This document shows, in pieces, positions 27,228 through 35,765 of a stretch of 64,000 bases of DNA. How positions within the stretch are numbered: the first letter of the stretch is position 1; each line of letters begins with the position of its first letter. The DNA comes from UBA10649 sp965278965 (lineage in GTDB: Bacteria; Actinomycetota; Actinomycetes; S36-B12). The DNA lies in assembly GCA_965278965.1 (NCBI GenBank), contig OZ257127.1, forward strand, positions 1,736,001-1,800,000. Reading direction: 5' to 3'. The notes under the pieces are model-generated. The model was not told the origin of the DNA. It saw nothing but the letters and a program-made list of their open reading frames with translations, and did not search any database. The position numbers were made by a program, and so were the translations under genes.

Positions 27228-28366
27228 GCGGCACCTCCGGTTGCGAGCGCGCGTGCCAGACGGCGCGCGCGGATCTCGCGACGCAGGTACTGGTAGGCGG
27301 GCGGGAAGACGATCGCGAGCACGAGGATGGCCGTGACGACGTCCACGATGTACCGCGGGACGCCGGTCGACGCGAGGAAACCGCCGCCGGCACGGAGCAC
27401 GCCGAAGAAGAACGCGACCGGGATGGCCAGGATCGGGTTGTTGCGGGCGACGAGCGCGACCAGCAGGCCGTCCCAGCCCACGTTCTCGGAGATCCCCGGC
27501 TGCAGGCGGTGGCTTCCGCCGGTGAGGAGCGCACCCCCGACGAACCCGGCGAACGCGCCCGAGATCATCAGCGCCGTACTGCCCAGGAGCACCGCGCTCA
27601 CCCCGGCACGACGTGCGGCTTTCGGGTTCAGCCCGAGCATGCGGAGCCGGAAGCCCAGCGTCGTGCGGTCGAGGACGACCTTCGCGCCGATCGCCAGGAG
27701 CACGGCGATGACGACCATGGAGGAGAAGTTCAGCCCGGGGTACTCGCCGACCCGTGGCAGCCAGGCGTCGCTGCGGATCAGGTCGGACTGCGGCGACGCG
27801 ACGTTCTGACCCGACTCCTGCAGGAGCCACGGCTGCGTCACCGCGTAGAAGACCACCTGGTACGCGATGTAGACGAGGAGCAGCGTGCTGATGACCACGG
27901 GCACGCCGCGCCAGTAGTACAGGAGTGCGGCGACCGCGGCCCACGCAGCGCCGCCGACGGCCGCGCCGAGGAGGGCGACGACGAGGACCAGCGGACCGGG
28001 GCCGTGCAGGAAGATCGCCACGGTCGCGCCGATCGTCGCGCCGATGACGACCTGGCCCTCCTGGCCGATGCTGAACAGCCCGGCGCTCGTCGCGATGCAG
28101 GTGCCGACCGCGACGATCAGCAGCGGCGCGGCCTTGTCCAGGGACAGGCCGAGTGCCGCCGCATCGCTCAGGCTTCCCCGGAAGATTGCCTGGACCGCGT
28201 CCACCGGTGATGCGCCGGTGACGGAGACCAGTGCACCTGCGATCAGCAGGGCGACCGAGATCGAGATGACGTACAGCACGAGTGTGGACAGCGCCTGCGA
28301 CCAGCGCGTCGTCTGCTCGACCGACGGCGTCGCCGTCGGGCTCGGGGGCGTCGACGTGATCGTCAT
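27224..28366 (-). CDS. ABC importer permease (nucleoside/BMP type)
   Basis: This 380-aa second permease has a cytoplasmic Thr/Pro-rich N-terminus and then about ten hydrophobic segments. It contains the family motif SAGLFSIGQEGQVVIGATIG and the coupling loop LRMLGLNPKAARRAGVS. Heterodimeric permeases of this kind import purine nucleosides, riboflavin-like or other ribosides. The start overlaps the ATPase stop (ATGA). Confidence 0.9.
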   Translation of the reverse strand: MTITSTPPSPTATPSVEQTTRWSQALSTLVLYVISISVALLIAGALVSVTGASPVDAVQAIFRGSLSDAAALGLSLDKAAPLLIVAVGTCIATSAGLFSIGQEGQVVIGATIGATVAIFLHGPGPLVLVVALLGAAVGGAAWAAVAALLYYWRGVPVVISTLLLVYIAYQVVFYAVTQPWLLQESGQNVASPQSDLIRSDAWLPRVGEYPGLNFSSMVVIAVLLAIGAKVVLDRTTLGFRLRMLGLNPKAARRAGVSAVLLGSTALMISGAFAGFVGGALLTGGSHRLQPGISENVGWDGLLVALVARNNPILAIPVAFFFGVLRAGGGFLASTGVPRYIVDVVTAILVLAIVFPPAYQYLRREIRARRLARALATGGAA

Positions 28367-29973
28367 GCGTCCTGGCCTCCCATCATGAGGCCGAGGCGCT
28401 CGGCGTCGACGTCGACGCGGCGCATCTGACCGACGATGGTTCCCCGGTGGATCACCGCGATGTGGTGCGACAAGGTGAGGATCTCCTCGAGCTCGGTGGA
28501 GATGAGCAGCACGGCGATGCCGCTGTTCGCCGCATCGTGCAGCCGCTCGGTCATGTACTCGATCGCGCCCACGTCCAGCCCGCGGGTCGGGTAGGCGGCA
28601 ACGAGGACCTGCGGGTTCAAGGACAGCTCTCGCGCGAGGACGACCTTCTGCTGGTTGCCGCCGGACAGCTGGCGCATCGGGGTGTCGGGCGACGGCGTGG
28701 AGATCTCAAACTGCTCGATGAGGCGCTCGGCGTTGGCCCGGATCTCCTTACGGCTGACGAACCCCCGCCGTGCGACGGAGCCGACGGTCGACATGACGAG
28801 GTTCTCGGCGACGCTCATGTCCAGCACGCAGCCGGAGTCGTGACGGTCCTCCGGGATGACGCCGATCCCGGCGCGGTGCATGATGCCCGGCCGACCGGTC
28901 TGCAGGACGCGGCCGTCCATCTCGACGCTCCCGGAGTCGAGCTCGATGAGACTGGACAGCAGGTCGCCGAGCGCCTGCTGGCCGTTGCCCTCGACACCTG
29001 CGAGCCCGAGGATCTCGCCGGCCCGCAGGTCCAGCGAGAGCCCCTGCAGGAGCGGGCGGCCGTCGCGGCTCGCATGTGCGTCGTGGATGCGGAGCCGTAT
29101 GGGGAAGCGGTCCTCGTGGATCTCCTCGACCGGGTTCAACATCGCCGGGTCGCTGGACTGCGACGGGTCGACCAGCGCGTCGAGCTCGCCCAGGGCGGAT
29201 GCGGCCACCCACTTCGACAGCTCGCGTCCGACCATCTCGCGGGCAAGCTCGCGCTCGTCGGTGGCGGCGGTCTCCCGCTGCGCGACGACGCGTCCGGACC
29301 GCATGATCGTGACGTGGTCGGTCGCCGAGAGAATCTCGTCGAGCTTGTGGCTGATCAGGATGACGGTCTTGCCTTCGTCCTTGGCGACGCGCCGCAGGAC
29401 GGTGAAGAGCTCGCGTGACTCGGCGAGCGTGAGCACCGAGGTGGGCTCGTCGAGGATGAGCAGGCTCGGGTCACGACGAAGACACTTGATGATCTCGACG
29501 CGCTGCCGCTCACCGGTAGACAGGTCCTCGACGCGGGCGTCGGGGTCCACGTCGAGGCCGTAGCGCTCCCCGATCGAACGGACGAGCTCGCGGGTACGCG
29601 CCGGCTGGGGGCGGCCGACCTCGCCCAGCGTCACGTTCTCCCAGACCGAGAGCTCGTTCACGAGGCTGAAGTGCTGGTGGACCATGGCGATGCCAAGGTC
29701 GGACGCGGCAAGCGGGTCCGGGATCTGGACGGTCCTGCCGTCGAGAAGGATCTCGCCGGCGTCACGTTGGGCGAGGCCGATGAGGACCTTCACCAGGGTG
29801 CTCTTGCCCGCACCGTTCTGGCCCAGGAGACCGTGGATCTCGCCACGGGGGACCGAGATGCTGACATTGTCGCAGGCGACGATCGAGCCGTAGCGCTTGG
29901 TGATGCCGCGCAGCTCGACCGCCGCCGGGGCCTCAGCGCTAAGCGCTGAGGCCCCGGCCGGTTGGGTCGACAT
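28363..29973 (-). CDS. duplicated ABC ATPase of BMP-type importer
   Basis: This 536-aa sugar/nucleoside-type ATPase has two nucleotide-binding domains. The first has Walker A GQNGAGKST (51-59), signature LSTGERQRV and Walker B LLILDEPTS. The second has a degenerate Walker A (GVEGNGQQAL), signature LSGGNQQKV and the altered Walker B AAYPTRGLD, typical of the RbsA/NupA-like second half. A 35-bp palindrome falls within codons 6-16. The ATG at 29973 has only a weak purine-rich leader. It is the second gene after the lipoprotein. Confidence 0.9.
   Translation of the reverse strand: MSTQPAGASALSAEAPAAVELRGITKRYGSIVACDNVSISVPRGEIHGLLGQNGAGKSTLVKVLIGLAQRDAGEILLDGRTVQIPDPLAASDLGIAMVHQHFSLVNELSVWENVTLGEVGRPQPARTRELVRSIGERYGLDVDPDARVEDLSTGERQRVEIIKCLRRDPSLLILDEPTSVLTLAESRELFTVLRRVAKDEGKTVILISHKLDEILSATDHVTIMRSGRVVAQRETAATDERELAREMVGRELSKWVAASALGELDALVDPSQSSDPAMLNPVEEIHEDRFPIRLRIHDAHASRDGRPLLQGLSLDLRAGEILGLAGVEGNGQQALGDLLSSLIELDSGSVEMDGRVLQTGRPGIMHRAGIGVIPEDRHDSGCVLDMSVAENLVMSTVGSVARRGFVSRKEIRANAERLIEQFEISTPSPDTPMRQLSGGNQQKVVLARELSLNPQVLVAAYPTRGLDVGAIEYMTERLHDAANSGIAVLLISTELEEILTLSHHIAVIHRGTIVGQMRRVDVDAERLGLMMGGQDA
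29924..29958. repeat. 35-bp perfect palindrome inside the ATPase 5' coding region
   Basis: The arms 29924-29940 (GCCGGGGCCTCAGCGCT) and 29942-29958 are exact complements around one base. In the mRNA this forms a very stable hairpin just downstream of the ATPase start codon, encoding part of the Ala/Ser-rich N-terminal tail. A role in lowering ATPase translation or protecting the upstream lipoprotein mRNA is inferred. Confidence 0.9.
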
Positions 29974-30014
29974 GGTTGCTGTCGTCCGTCCTGTCTGTTC
30001 GAAGGTGTCGTACG

Positions 30015-31154
30015 TCAGCTGGCGGCCGGGCTCGCCGCGGCGCCGCCGACAAGAGCGTCGACGTCGAGCGTGCCGTCACCGATCTGCGTCATGACCTCGT
30101 CCAGCTGCGGCTGCATCGAGGCCAGGTCGCCGCAGAACTTCACGGTCGGGACCGCGTCGACGCCGAGCTTCCAGACGCGAGCCTCGCCCATGGGCAGGGT
30201 GCCCTTGGCGAAGTCACCGAGAGCCGCGGCGAAGTACACGCCCGGGTCGAAGATCGACGAGATGCTGAACGGCGTCGTCGTGTCCTCGCAGCGATCCGTG
30301 CCCGGGGTGACGGTCAGGATGCCGGTCTCGTTCGCGAGCTGCGCGACCGCGTCGGTCGCTCCGCCGAGGTACGGGTAGATGAGCCCGACACCCTGGTCGA
30401 TCATCGCCTGTGCGGCTTCCTTGGCCTTCGCCGAGTCGTTGAAGTCACCGGTGTAGGTCGTGGTGACCTCGGCCTCGGGGATGACGTTCTGGATGCCCGC
30501 AGTGAAGGCGGCAGCAGCCTGCTTGGAGAAGTCGAGCTCCGGGCCGGTGATGAAGCCGGCCTTCGTGGTGCCCTTCTCCTTCATCGCGAGACCGGCGGCG
30601 TAGCCGGTCGCGAACAGGGTCGGGTTGACCTCGTCCGTGGACTGCGAGAAGTACTTGGTCTGCTCGACGCCGCCACCGCCGTTGACGTACCACTGAACCG
30701 TGGCGCAGGCCGGGTCGGTCGTGGCCTGGAGCGCGTCCTTGAGCTCGCTCGCCGCGACGGCGACGAGGTCGACACCCTGCTTGCAGAGGTTGAGGGCCTG
30801 GTTCACCGAGTCGGCCGGGTTGACCTTGTCGACTGTGATGACCTTCCAGCCCTGCTCGTCGGCGAAGGCGTTCGCCTTGTCCACGAAGCTCTGGTAGTAG
30901 CCGTTGTCCTTGGTGTCACCCGGGCTCATGATGCCGATGGACACCGAGCCGTCACCGTTGACATCGGGCTGGCCGGCGGCTGCCGGCTGGCTGCCCTCGG
31001 CCGACGGGGCTGCGGTCGCGCTTGCCTCGGCAGAGGCCGGCGCGGATGCAGCGGCGCTCGACGAGGCGGTGTCGTCGCTCGACTTGCCGCAGGCCGTCAG
31101 CAGCAACACGGGTGCGACGAGCACCGCGGCCGCGACGTTGTACGTGCGCTTCAT
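30015..31154 (-). CDS. BMP-family substrate-binding lipoprotein
   Basis: This 379-aa extracytoplasmic binding lipoprotein has a signal peptide ending in the lipobox LLTAC (Cys22), a Ser/Ala linker (about 25-65), then the BMP/Med fold with SIGIMSPGDTKDNGYYQSF and a hinge around GFITGPELDFS. Family members bind nucleosides, autoinducers or vitamin-like ribosides. The start follows AGGAGAAGG. It heads the importer operon (lipoprotein, ATPase, two permeases), divergent from the acetoacetyl-CoA synthetase, and probably selects the cluster's substrate. Confidence 0.92.
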   Translation of the reverse strand: MKRTYNVAAAVLVAPVLLLTACGKSSDDTASSSAAASAPASAEASATAAPSAEGSQPAAAGQPDVNGDGSVSIGIMSPGDTKDNGYYQSFVDKANAFADEQGWKVITVDKVNPADSVNQALNLCKQGVDLVAVAASELKDALQATTDPACATVQWYVNGGGGVEQTKYFSQSTDEVNPTLFATGYAAGLAMKEKGTTKAGFITGPELDFSKQAAAAFTAGIQNVIPEAEVTTTYTGDFNDSAKAKEAAQAMIDQGVGLIYPYLGGATDAVAQLANETGILTVTPGTDRCEDTTTPFSISSIFDPGVYFAAALGDFAKGTLPMGEARVWKLGVDAVPTVKFCGDLASMQPQLDEVMTQIGDGTLDVDALVGGAAASPAAS

Positions 31155-31474
31155 TCCTTCTCCTGTCGGGATGTTCGTCGTCTTCTGCGCTGGCGCGCAG
31201 TCCGGGTCGTGCGGGGCGGAGCAGCGGTTTTCCGGACGAGCGTAAGCGTGCCTGCGAGCGGCGCCGTCAGGGCGTCCGATACCTCTTGCGGCACACTGGA
31301 CCCTGGTTGACGAACGTCCGACCGACTCGCACTCCTGTCTCGTATTGTGAACCACCGAATCGCATTGCGAAAGCAAAGGCGAGCCTGTCGCGTGCCGCGC
31401 GCGGTGTCAACGCCCTAAACGGGCATCACGGCGCGCGTTACGCATTCGTAACCGAATAGATCCAGGAGGGGAAC
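31155..31474. promoter_or_regulatory. divergent promoter region, importer and synthetase
   Basis: This 320-bp gap has no supported gene. It contains CTGTCTCGTATTGTG (31335-31349) and CGAATCGCATTGCGA (31355-31369), the latter ending in the perfect TCGCA-T-TGCGA palindrome. Both resemble parts of the 22295-22340 box. The segment to 31474 is AT-richer than its neighbours and holds the promoters of both operons. Confidence 0.5.
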
Positions 31475-33478
31475 GTGGAAGAGCCCGAAGGCACCGTCGA
31501 CGGCTTCGTCGCAGGCGCCGAACCGGCCTGGACACCCGCCCCGGCCGCGGCCGCCGACACCCGGCTGGCTCGGTTCACGCAGGCGGCCAGCTCGCGGTCC
31601 GGGCTCTCGCTGGCCGGCACACCCGAGCTGCACGCCTGGTCGTTGTCCGACCCCGACGCTTTCTGGCGTCTGGTCTGGGACGAGTTCGGGGTCGTGGGCG
31701 ATGCGGGGGCCCGGGCGTGCGTCCCGAGCACGCTCCCGCAGGCCAGCTTCTTCCCAGCTGCCCGGCTCAACCTCGCCGAGTCGATCCTGGCGCCGTGGGC
31801 CGGTTCGGACGACACCGCCGTCATCTGCGTCGGCGAGACGGCGGACGACACCGCCATCCGCACCGAGCTCAGTGGCCGTGAGCTCTGCCGGCGCGTCGGA
31901 TCCTTCGCCACGTGGCTTCGCGCCGCGGGGATCGGGCCCGGCGACCGGATCGGGCTGGTACTGCCCGTCGGCCCCGACGCCCTGGTGACGACGCTTGGTG
32001 CGCTCGCCGTCGGCGCCGTCGTGAGCAGCGTCTCCCCCGAGTTCGGCGCGCCGTCCATCCTCGACCGGCTCGGCCAGCTCGCCCCCCGTGTCCTCGTCGT
32101 CGCGTCGTCCTATCGCTGGAGCGGGCGCGAGTTCGCCCGGTCCGACAATCTCGCCGCTGTGATCTCGGCCCTCCCGTCCCTGACGCAGGTCCTGACCTCG
32201 GACGCCGAGCCGGACGCGACGCTGCACCAGGCCGCGCCCGCGGGCTGCGCCGTCAGCGCGCTCTCGTCAGCGCTCGCGGCCGACGTCGACCCCGAGTTCA
32301 TCCGTCTCCCTTTCGATGTGCCGGCCTACGTCCTGTTCTCATCCGGAACCACTGGCAAGCCCAAGTGCCTCGTGCACCGGGCCGGCGGCGTGCTTCTCAA
32401 GCACCTCGTCGAGCTCGGACTGCACGCCGACGTGGGGACAGGCGACCGACTCCTCTACTACACAACCACTAGCTGGATGATGTGGAACTGGGAGCTGTCG
32501 TGCCTGGCCCTCGGCGCGACGCTCGTCCTCTTCGACGGCTCCCCCACGCACCCGTCGCCGACCGCGCTGTTCGGCGCGGCGCGGGCGACCGCGACGACCC
32601 ACCTCGGCCTGTCGGCCCGGCTCCTGGACCACCTGCGTTCGATCGAGGCGGACCTCGACGTCGACGGCACACCCCTTCGCGAGGTCCTCGTCACGGGTTC
32701 GCCGCTGTCGGTCGCCACGGCGCGATGGCTCGCCGCCGAGCTCGGGCCCGACGTCATGATCAACCCGATCTCCGGCGGGACCGACCTCGTCGGCTGCTTC
32801 CTCGCCGGCGACCCGACCCGGCCGTTCCACGCCGGCGAGATGACCGGACCGGCCCTCGGCATGGCGGTCGACGTCTGGACCGACGCGGGCCGACCGGCCG
32901 CGGACGGTGAGCCCGGGGAGCTCGTCTGCACCCAGCCGTTCCCGACGGTGCCCGTGGGCATCTGGGGGGACGACTCCGGGTCGCGGCTGCATGAGGCGTA
33001 CTTCGACGTGTGGCCCGGCGTCTGGGTCCACGGCGACCGCGCGGTGCGGAGCGCGCACGGCGGCATCGCGATCCTCGGCCGGTCCGACGCGACGCTCAAC
33101 GTCGGCGGGGTCCGCATCGGCACAGCGGAGATCTACGCCGCGCTGGCGGAGCATCCGGCCGTCGAGGAGGCCCTCGCGTTCGGCCAGGAGTGGGACGGCG
33201 ACACGCGCATCGTCCTGCTCGTCGTGCCGCCCTCGGGCGTCGCGCTCGACGAAGCGGCGATCGCCTCGATCCGGTCCACGATCAAGGCGGCGTGCTCGCC
33301 GCGCCACATCCCGGCGGTGGTGCTCGCCGTCACGGACCTGCCGAGGACGCAGACCGGGAAGCTGTCGGAGGTGGCCGTGCGCGATGCGGTGGCCGGCCGC
33401 GAGGTCAAGGGCATCGGCGCCCTCGCGAACCCCGAGTCACTCGCGCCAATCGTGGTGGCGGTCGGCGCAGCCAGCTAG
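31475..33478 (+). CDS. acetoacetyl-CoA synthetase-like ligase
   Basis: This 667-aa ANL-superfamily ligase activates a short keto-acid, most likely acetoacetate, to its CoA thioester with ATP. It has an AACS-type N-terminus (FWRLVWDEFGV, LNLAESIL), the P-loop YVLFSSGTTGKPK, TTTSWMMWNWELSCL, A5 segment INPISGGTDLVG and the C-terminal acylated-lysine motif PRTQTGKLSEV. The GTG start follows AGGAGGGG. Acetoacetate could arise from FAH-type hydrolysis, tying the gene to the catabolic cluster. It is convergent with the MBL gene, only 5 bp between stops. Confidence 0.9.
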   Translation: MEEPEGTVDGFVAGAEPAWTPAPAAAADTRLARFTQAASSRSGLSLAGTPELHAWSLSDPDAFWRLVWDEFGVVGDAGARACVPSTLPQASFFPAARLNLAESILAPWAGSDDTAVICVGETADDTAIRTELSGRELCRRVGSFATWLRAAGIGPGDRIGLVLPVGPDALVTTLGALAVGAVVSSVSPEFGAPSILDRLGQLAPRVLVVASSYRWSGREFARSDNLAAVISALPSLTQVLTSDAEPDATLHQAAPAGCAVSALSSALAADVDPEFIRLPFDVPAYVLFSSGTTGKPKCLVHRAGGVLLKHLVELGLHADVGTGDRLLYYTTTSWMMWNWELSCLALGATLVLFDGSPTHPSPTALFGAARATATTHLGLSARLLDHLRSIEADLDVDGTPLREVLVTGSPLSVATARWLAAELGPDVMINPISGGTDLVGCFLAGDPTRPFHAGEMTGPALGMAVDVWTDAGRPAADGEPGELVCTQPFPTVPVGIWGDDSGSRLHEAYFDVWPGVWVHGDRAVRSAHGGIAILGRSDATLNVGGVRIGTAEIYAALAEHPAVEEALAFGQEWDGDTRIVLLVVPPSGVALDEAAIASIRSTIKAACSPRHIPAVVLAVTDLPRTQTGKLSEVAVRDAVAGREVKGIGALANPESLAPIVVAVGAAS

Positions 33479-33483
33479 CAGAC

Positions 33484-34302
33484 CTACACCCCCAGGTACG
33501 CGAGCTGCGCCCGCACGGTCAGCTCCGCTGCCGGCCACACCTCGCGCGGCACCCCCGCGTAGACGATCTCGACGATGGCGTCCGGCTCGGTGACGCCCTG
33601 CTCGACGGCCGCGGCGACCTCGGCCAGACGCGCCCGCCGGTGTGCGAGGTAGCCGGCGATCACGCCCGCCGGGTCGCCGAGCACAGGCCCGTGGCCGGGC
33701 AGGAGCCGCACGGCTCCCGACGCCTCGATGAGGTCGGCGAGTCGGCCAAGGCTGTCGAGGTACGACGCGAGATCACCGTCGGGCCAGGCGACGACCGTCG
33801 TCCCGCGGCCGAGCACGGTGTCTCCGGTGAGCACGCTCCCGTCGTGCGGGAGGAGGAGGCACACGGAGTCCGAGGAGTGCCCTGGGGTCGCCACGACACG
33901 CAGCTCACCGCTGCCGAGCGGGAGCACAGCGCCGGGGGGCAAGCCCTCGTCCCCCAGCCGCAGCTGCGGATCGACGGCACGGACCGGGACGCGCCACTGC
34001 TCGCCCAGCGTCCGGGCGGACGCCGAGTGGTCGGCGTGCCCGTGCGTCAGGACGATGCCCGAGATGCGCAGCCCCGCCGCGTCGGCCGCCGCGCGGACGG
34101 CGGCTCCGTGCCCGGCGTCGAGCGGGCCGGGGTCGACGACGATCGCGTCGGTCGCGTCGGGGCCGCTCAGGAGCCAGGTGTTCGTCCCGTCGAGGGTCCA
34201 CGCCGACGGGTTCGGAGCAAGGACACACGCCGCCGCCGCGGTGACGACGCCGCCGAACCACGGGTCCGCCGATCCGGTGACCGGCAGGACGCGCCCGCTC
34301 AC
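33484..34302 (-). CDS. MBL-fold metallo-hydrolase (LACTB2-like)
   Basis: This 272-aa metallo-beta-lactamase-fold hydrolase has the zinc motif LTHGHADH (H87, H89, D91, H92), followed by PGHSSDSVCLL, TGDTVLG and LLPGHGPV for the remaining ligands. A C-terminal helical domain resembles the LACTB2 subgroup, whose members include RNases and thioesterases. The GTG start overlaps the NUDIX stop (GTGA). The order MBL-NUDIX-RidA-ArsA pair-WblA-PBP is shared with other actinomycetes. Confidence 0.87.
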   Translation of the reverse strand: MSGRVLPVTGSADPWFGGVVTAAAACVLAPNPSAWTLDGTNTWLLSGPDATDAIVVDPGPLDAGHGAAVRAAADAAGLRISGIVLTHGHADHSASARTLGEQWRVPVRAVDPQLRLGDEGLPPGAVLPLGSGELRVVATPGHSSDSVCLLLPHDGSVLTGDTVLGRGTTVVAWPDGDLASYLDSLGRLADLIEASGAVRLLPGHGPVLGDPAGVIAGYLAHRRARLAEVAAAVEQGVTEPDAIVEIVYAGVPREVWPAAELTVRAQLAYLGV

Positions 34303-35045
34303 AGCCCGGCCCCGCCCGCTTCGTCGGTGACCGGCAGGCCATCGGTCTCACGCGTGTGCGGCGGCCGCACTCCCGCCTGCAGGACCTCACCGGTGTAGGC
34401 GTGCACGAGATCCCAGCGGGACGGGCCGGCTCGCCGCGGCGTGCGCGGGACGACCGGGTCGGCGGCGACGGCCGACAACGCCGAGGCGGCGTCGGCGAAC
34501 CCGACGAGACGACGCAGGACGGCCTCGGTCGGAGGCAGCATCGCGAGCCGCCCGGCCGCGAACTCCGCCAGGGCCACTATCGGCGGAAGCCACCGCGCCT
34601 CGTCGGCCTCGGTCGTCGCCAGGCGTGCCTGCCCGTCGCCCACCACGGCCGCGAAGAACCGGACGTCGTACCGGCGGCCTTCGCCCTCCGGCGTGACCCA
34701 GTGGTCGATGATCGGCAGCAGGTTCGTGTCGACCTCGAGCCGGCCTTCGTCGTCGCGGCGGACGAGGCTGATCGCGGCCTCCTCCGCGGTCTCGCGGATG
34801 GCGCAGGCGTACAGCGCGTGGAGATCGTCGAGGTCGGCGCTGGCCCGCTCGGCCAGCAGCGCCAGGTCTCCCGACAACGTCATGGGCTCCGTATGGTCGC
34901 GAGGGTCGACCCGACCCCCAGGGAACACGTGCATAAGGGGGGCGAAAGCCATGCTGGCGACGCGGCGGAGCAGGAAGGTCTCCGGGCCGTCGGCGCCGTC
35001 ACGCAGCAGGACGACGGTCGCCGCCGCCGGGATCGGGCCGGCCAC
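34299..35045 (-). CDS. NUDIX hydrolase, NUDT19-like
   Basis: This 248-aa NUDIX protein has a split Nudix box: the first half is FPGGRVDPRD and the second half ACAIRETAEEAAI, separated by about 30 residues as in the NUDT19/coenzyme-A-pyrophosphatase-like group. It probably hydrolyses a nucleoside-diphosphate derivative. I prefer the GTG at 35045, just after the RidA stop with TAGGA upstream; an ATG at 35099 would overlap ridA and add a serine/arginine tail. Confidence 0.83.
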   Translation of the reverse strand: MAGPIPAAATVVLLRDGADGPETFLLRRVASMAFAPLMHVFPGGRVDPRDHTEPMTLSGDLALLAERASADLDDLHALYACAIRETAEEAAISLVRRDDEGRLEVDTNLLPIIDHWVTPEGEGRRYDVRFFAAVVGDGQARLATTEADEARWLPPIVALAEFAAGRLAMLPPTEAVLRRLVGFADAASALSAVAADPVVPRTPRRAGPSRWDLVHAYTGEVLQAGVRPPHTRETDGLPVTDEAGGAGL

Positions 35046-35055
35046 GCGGAGGGTC

Positions 35056-35517
35056 CTACGCAGCGATCTCGACGACGAGCTCGACCTCGACGGGCGCATC
35101 GAGCGGCAGCACAGCCACGCCGACCGCGGACCGGGCGTGCGTGCCGATGTCCCCGAACGCCTCGAGCAGGAAGTTGCTCGCCCCGTTCACGACCCCCGGC
35201 TGACCGGTGAAGTCCGGCGCGCTCGCGACGAACCCGACGACCTTGACGACGCGGACGACGCGGTCCAACGGCACGACGGACTTGACCGCGGCGATCGCGT
35301 TGAGCGCACACACGGCGGCGAGCTCAGCCGCGCGCTCCGCGCTCACCTCGGCTCCGACCTTCCCGGTCTCGGCAAGCACGCCGTCGACGAACGGCAGCTG
35401 CCCGGACGTGTAGACGTACCGTCCGGTCACGACTGCCGGCACGTACGCAGCCAGCGGCGGCACGACCTCGTGCACCGTCAGGCCGAGCGCAGCGAGCCGC
35501 TCCTCGACGGTCGCCAC
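35056..35517 (-). CDS. RidA/YjgF-family deaminase
   Basis: This 153-aa RidA-superfamily protein hydrolyses reactive enamine/imine intermediates formed by PLP enzymes. It contains the VYTSGQLPFVDG strand, a central GASNFLLEAFGDIG and the terminal ARSAVGVAVLPLDAPVEVEL carrying the conserved arginine. The GTG start follows the stop of the 53-aa protein by one base. Confidence 0.88.
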   Translation of the reverse strand: MATVEERLAALGLTVHEVVPPLAAYVPAVVTGRYVYTSGQLPFVDGVLAETGKVGAEVSAERAAELAAVCALNAIAAVKSVVPLDRVVRVVKVVGFVASAPDFTGQPGVVNGASNFLLEAFGDIGTHARSAVGVAVLPLDAPVEVELVVEIAA

Positions 35518-35518
35518 G

Positions 35519-35680
35519 TCAGCCGCCGGCCAACGGCCGCTTGAAGTACGCGACGAGCTGCTCGGCGTTCGGGCCGGGCACGACCTGCACGAGCTCCCAC
35601 CCGTCAGCGCCCCAGTTGTCGAGGATCTGCTTGGTCGCGTGGATCAGCAGGGGCGCGGTGGCGTACTCCCAAGTCGTCAT
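35519..35680 (-). CDS. 53-aa DUF4177-like protein
   Basis: This short gene encodes a 53-residue protein starting MTTWEYATAPLLIHATKQIL with a central DGWELVQVVPG and ending YFKRPLAGG. The W-E-Y opening and G-W-E-L-V core match the DUF4177 pattern, and small proteins of this type occur at the same place beside ridA and arsA-like genes in other actinomycetes. No function is known. It reads directly into ridA with one base between. Confidence 0.78.
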   Translation of the reverse strand: MTTWEYATAPLLIHATKQILDNWGADGWELVQVVPGPNAEQLVAYFKRPLAGG

Positions 35681-35765
35681 GGCGCGAGCGTAGCCCGCCC
35701 GCCGAGCAGCGGGCCGGCCCCGCGGGCAGCCGGTCTCCCGGCCCGCCGCGGGAGATTAGGCTGAT

